Positions 61,546 through 64,000 of a stretch of 64,000 nucleotides of DNA are shown piece by piece. A program made the translations under genes and the position numbers. The stretch spans positions 558,001 through 622,000 of the forward strand of contig OY970236.1 in the NCBI GenBank assembly GCA_963714155.1, written 5' to 3'. The notes below the pieces were generated by a model. It worked only from the letters and a program-made list of their open reading frames with translations. It had not been told where the DNA came from and did not search any database. Source of the stretch: VRUE01 sp963714155 (GTDB taxonomy: Bacteria > Actinomycetota > Thermoleophilia > Solirubrobacterales > 70-9). Within the stretch, counting starts at the first letter, position 1. Every line of letters begins with the position of its first letter.

Positions 61546-62820
61546 CTAACTTGCGACGCGGTCCACCGCTCGCGCGGCGATGTCGGATCGCATCTGCATT
61601 CCCGCGAACTCGATCCGACCCGCGGCATCGTACGCACGATCGCGGGCCTCGGCCGGCGTCGCTCCCAATGCCGTCAGGTTGAGTACCCGGCCACCGGCGG
61701 TGACTATCTCGCCATCGCGCTCGGCGGTGCCGGCGTGGGTGACCTCGGCCAGCCCGGCCGCGGCCCCGAGGCCGCTGATCGCATCGCCCTTCGAGGACGA
61801 CTGCGGATACCCAGCCGAGGCCAGCACCAGGGTCACCGCCCAGTCCGCGACGAACTCCGCCTCGGCTCCGGCCAGCCCACCCGGCTCGCGCGCGGCGAGG
61901 CAGAGGTCGACCAGGTCGGAGCGCAGCCGCGGCAGCACCGCCTGCGTCTCGGGATCGCCGAAGCGGGTGTTGAACTCGAGCACCTTGGGCCCGTCGGGGC
62001 CGATCATCAGGCCGGCGTAGAGGACGCCGTGGAAGGGCCGCCCGCGCTGCGCCATCGCGGCGACGATCGGACGGTGCACGGCGTCGACGATCTCCTCGAC
62101 CTCGGCGGCGCCGAAGCCCGGCACCGGCGAGTAGCTGCCCATGCCACCCGTGTTCGGTCCCTCATCGCCGTCAAAGATTCGCTTGTAGTCCTGGGCCGGT
62201 GCCAGCGCCACCACGTTCTCGCCGTCGCAGAGCGCCAGCAGCGAGAGCTCCTCGCCCTCGAGGAACTCCTCCAGCACCACAGTCGTCTCGCCGAAGCGCT
62301 GCTCGGTGAAGAAGACGTCGATCGCTTCCCGCGCCTCGTCCTCGGAGGCGCAGATGATCACGCCCTTGCCAGCAGCCAGGCCGTCGGCCTTGAGCACCGC
62401 TGGGTAGGAAGAGCGAGCGATCTCCTCGAGCGCCTGTTCGCGGCTGTGCAGCAGCACGTGCGCCGCGGTCGGCACTCCGGCCTCGCTCATCAGCTCCTTG
62501 GCGAAGGCCTTCGAGCCCTCCAGCTCCGCCGCCGCCGCGCTCGGCCCGAAGGCGGGTACCCCGGCGTCCTCGAGCGCGTCGACGACGCCGGCGACCAGCG
62601 CCGCCTCGGGCCCGACCACGACCAGGTCGACGCCGCGCTCGCGCGCCGCGGCGACGATCGCCTCGACGTCATCGGCAGCGATCCCCGGCAGGCACTCGGC
62701 GTCCGCCGCGATCCCCGCGTTGCCCGGCGCGCAGAGCAGCTCGGGCGCGTGAGCAGAGCGGGCAAGCGCTCGCACGATTGCGTGCTCGCGCCCGCCCCCA
62801 CCTACAACCAGGACCTTCAA
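61546..62820 (-). CDS. purD: Phosphoribosylamine-glycine ligase PurD
   Basis: 424 residues from TTG. N-terminal VLVVGGGGREHAIVRALARS, ATP-grasp core ADGLAAGKGVIICASEDEAR, VVLEEFLEGEELSLLALCDG, and GPNTGGMGSYSPVPG with FNTRFGDPETQ. It ligates glycine to phosphoribosylamine. It is the first gene of the purD-purE-purB run, 21 bases upstream of purE. Confidence 0.96.
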   Translation of the reverse strand: MKVLVVGGGGREHAIVRALARSAHAPELLCAPGNAGIAADAECLPGIAADDVEAIVAAARERGVDLVVVGPEAALVAGVVDALEDAGVPAFGPSAAAAELEGSKAFAKELMSEAGVPTAAHVLLHSREQALEEIARSSYPAVLKADGLAAGKGVIICASEDEAREAIDVFFTEQRFGETTVVLEEFLEGEELSLLALCDGENVVALAPAQDYKRIFDGDEGPNTGGMGSYSPVPGFGAAEVEEIVDAVHRPIVAAMAQRGRPFHGVLYAGLMIGPDGPKVLEFNTRFGDPETQAVLPRLRSDLVDLCLAAREPGGLAGAEAEFVADWAVTLVLASAGYPQSSSKGDAISGLGAAAGLAEVTHAGTAERDGEIVTAGGRVLNLTALGATPAEARDRAYDAAGRIEFAGMQMRSDIAARAVDRVAS

Positions 62821-62831
62821 GCGCTCGCCGC

Positions 62832-63113
62832 CTAGAGGGCGCCGGAAAGATCGTCCGCTGGCATTGCCGCCAGCGTCTGGCTGGTCATCGTCCCCCTTGA
62901 GCCGAGCTCAACCGAGACCTTGGCCATCACCTTCTCATCGGGCGCCTCGACGATCGTCACGAAGTCGTACTGCCCCAGCGTTGCGTACTGGGCAACCACC
63001 TTCGCCCCAATCTGCTCGACCTCTTTGTTCACCTCGGCCACCCGCCCAGGATTGTTCTTCAGCGTCCGAACACCCTCAGCGGTCAAATTCGTAAGCATCA
63101 CGTAAGTCGGCAT
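62832..63113 (-). CDS. GYD-domain protein
   Basis: 93 residues with GAGGAG 7 bases before the ATG. GYD-family features: YVMLTNLTAEGVRTLKNNPG, then VVAQYATLGQYDFVTIVEAP with the LGQYD signature, and a helix with AKVSVELGSRGTMTSQTL. The family is a small ferredoxin-like-fold protein of unknown role, often in operons with metabolic genes. It is 11 bases upstream of purD, so probably co-transcribed with it. Confidence 0.85.
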   Translation of the reverse strand: MPTYVMLTNLTAEGVRTLKNNPGRVAEVNKEVEQIGAKVVAQYATLGQYDFVTIVEAPDEKVMAKVSVELGSRGTMTSQTLAAMPADDLSGAL

Positions 63114-63180
63114 CGCAATCTCCTCTCGGCAGGGGCGGCTTCGACCCCTACGTTACGCGATCAGGCGAGCGGATTGAGGA

Positions 63181-63301
63181 GGGGTTGGCGGGGGTCCCTC
63201 CCGCAAGCGGCGTCCTCTTTTTCGCCCCAAAACACTCTCGGACGGCGGCTGCCCATGCAGGCGAAAAACCCAGCGCCGCGGGAGGGACCCCCGCCAACCC
63301 C
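63181..63301. repeat. Large nested inverted repeat
   Basis: Outer arms of 24 bases are perfect complements (63181-63204 and 63278-63301, beginning GGGGTTGGCGGGGGTCCCTC). Inner arms TTTTTCGCC/GGCGAAAAA (63218-63226, 63260-63268) nest within. It lies between the GYD start and the end of the wall-hydrolase gene. It could be a strong terminator for the hydrolase gene or a small non-autonomous palindromic element. Confidence 0.65.
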
Positions 63302-63305
63302 TGCC

Positions 63306-64000
63306 CTAGCCGTCGTAGCCGGCGTGAACGTGATCGCAATGGTCCGACCGCGCGAATGCCGGCCCCGGACCGTCGAGGTCGAAGCAGTAGATGAGCTCGG
63401 TCGGCTGCGCCGGCGCGGGCAGGTAGGCGAGCGTCCTGCCCAGTTCGGCGCAGGGCGCGTTGACCGCGGTGTCGGTGCAGGAGACGCCGTCGACAGCGGC
63501 GATGTCCATCGCCCGCCCGAAGTAGTGGTTGGAGACGTAGCCGCTCACCGTGTACTGGGAGTGATCGGAGCGCAGCGAGGAGATCGTCAGCTGGTGCTGC
63601 TGGGTGATCGCCCCGATCAAGGCGACGATGCGGGGATCGAGAGTGCCGGAGGTGATGTCCTGTAGCTCGAGGTCGTTGGAGAGGGTCAGGTTGTCCCAGT
63701 TGATCGGCACGCCGACCGTGCCCGGCAGCGAGATCGACCAGTCGGCCGCCGTGGCGTGGCACTTGCCCTGCAGCTGTTCGGCGTCGGCGAGTACGGCCTG
63801 CACGTACCAGTGCGCCTGGTTGTGGGTGAAGATGCCGGCGCGCAGGCCGCCCCGTGACCAGATCAGGCGGGCCAGCGTCGCCGCCGAGTCGGCCGGGTCG
63901 CCACGGTGGATGTGGCCGTCTTCGTCGCCGTCAACCGCGTACTGCTTCCACTCGCTGGGTTCGAGCCCGAGCGGGCCGCGCTGGCGCATCTGCGCGTTGC
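63306..64000 (-). CDS. Lytic-transglycosylase/M15-like peptidase wall hydrolase (5' end outside window)
   Basis: The frame is open to the right edge, so the N-terminus is missing. The first visible part (QRGPLGLEPSEWKQYAVDGD, DGHIHRGDPADSAATLARLI, THNQAHWYVQAVLADAEQLQ) is the end of an SLT-type murein transglycosylase domain. The C-terminal part has SNHYFGRAMDIAAVDG and DHCDHVHAGYDG, the HxxGxAxD and DHxH zinc-ligand pattern of D-Ala-D-Ala peptidase-like (M15) domains. This is a two-domain cell-wall hydrolase or a binding-type derivative, likely secreted. It is followed by a large inverted repeat. Confidence 0.75.
   Translation of the reverse strand, partial: NAQMRQRGPLGLEPSEWKQYAVDGDEDGHIHRGDPADSAATLARLIWSRGGLRAGIFTHNQAHWYVQAVLADAEQLQGKCHATAADWSISLPGTVGVPINWDNLTLSNDLELQDITSGTLDPRIVALIGAITQQHQLTISSLRSDHSQYTVSGYVSNHYFGRAMDIAAVDGVSCTDTAVNAPCAELGRTLAYLPAPAQPTELIYCFDLDGPGPAFARSDHCDHVHAGYDG

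Overview
This 64-kb window is high-GC DNA with housekeeping genes typical of Actinomycetota: PurS/PurQ/PurL as three subunits, an E1-alpha/E1-beta pyruvate dehydrogenase with E2 and E3, divergent and partly leaderless starts, and many GTG/TTG starts. The gene content and style suggest a member of class Thermoleophilia (Solirubrobacterales-like), but that is an inference; no rRNA or marker gene fixes the taxon.

Layout. (1) 1-4070: the end of a potassium-import kdp operon in the unusual order kdpC-kdpB, then a KdpD sensor without a kinase domain and a membrane-anchored UspA protein. (2) 4094-23982: a tandem array of four genomic elements at the 3' end of tRNA-Ala(CGC). The intact tRNA is at 23910-23982, and four 43-47-bp copies of its 3' end lie at 4094, 9637, 13937 and 17550. 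Each copy is flanked at fixed distances by palindromes (about 81-99 bp on one side, about 163-173 bp on the other). The cargo is defence-like: a SIR2-like/ABC-ATPase pair, a YegP-like protein and HicAB (element 1); intact AbiEi with decayed AbiEii and MazEF and a LuxR-type regulator (element 2); TrlF, a PHP-plus-SMC-like ATPase (element 3); a DNA-hypermodification-type helical protein, a metallophosphoesterase fused to a thymidylate-synthase-like domain and three unknown genes (element 4). No integrase is visible. (3) 24072-29295: an extremely acidic protein, tRNA-Ala(TGC), a broken ORF6N gene and a small RiPP-like cluster with three short precursor genes sharing a YEAPSVEEI leader, a frameshifted radical SAM maturase with a PqqD-like tail, an HprK-like kinase and a separate PqqD protein. 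(4) 29370-38472: lipoate synthesis (lipA, lipB) and the pyruvate dehydrogenase operon. (5) 38548-41983: thiamine genes, with a TPP riboswitch ahead of thiO and a thiS-thiG fusion. (6) 42028-62820: tRNA-Lys, a LOG-family gene and most of the purine pathway (purH, N, F, L, Q, S, C, B, E, D, all on the minus strand), interrupted by a secreted protein, a TetR/MFS pair, a sugar-type ABC importer and a cytochrome P450. (7) 62832-64000: a GYD protein, a large inverted repeat and the end of a wall-hydrolase gene.

How the genes work together. lipA/lipB supply the lipoyl cofactor of the E2 beside them. thiE, thiO and thiSG build the thiamine phosphate needed by E1. The pur genes cover all steps from PRPP to IMP plus PurB, but no purK is present. 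The two most novel-looking parts are the integrase-less tRNA-Ala element family, whose end palindromes match within an element, and the three-precursor radical SAM/kinase RiPP locus.
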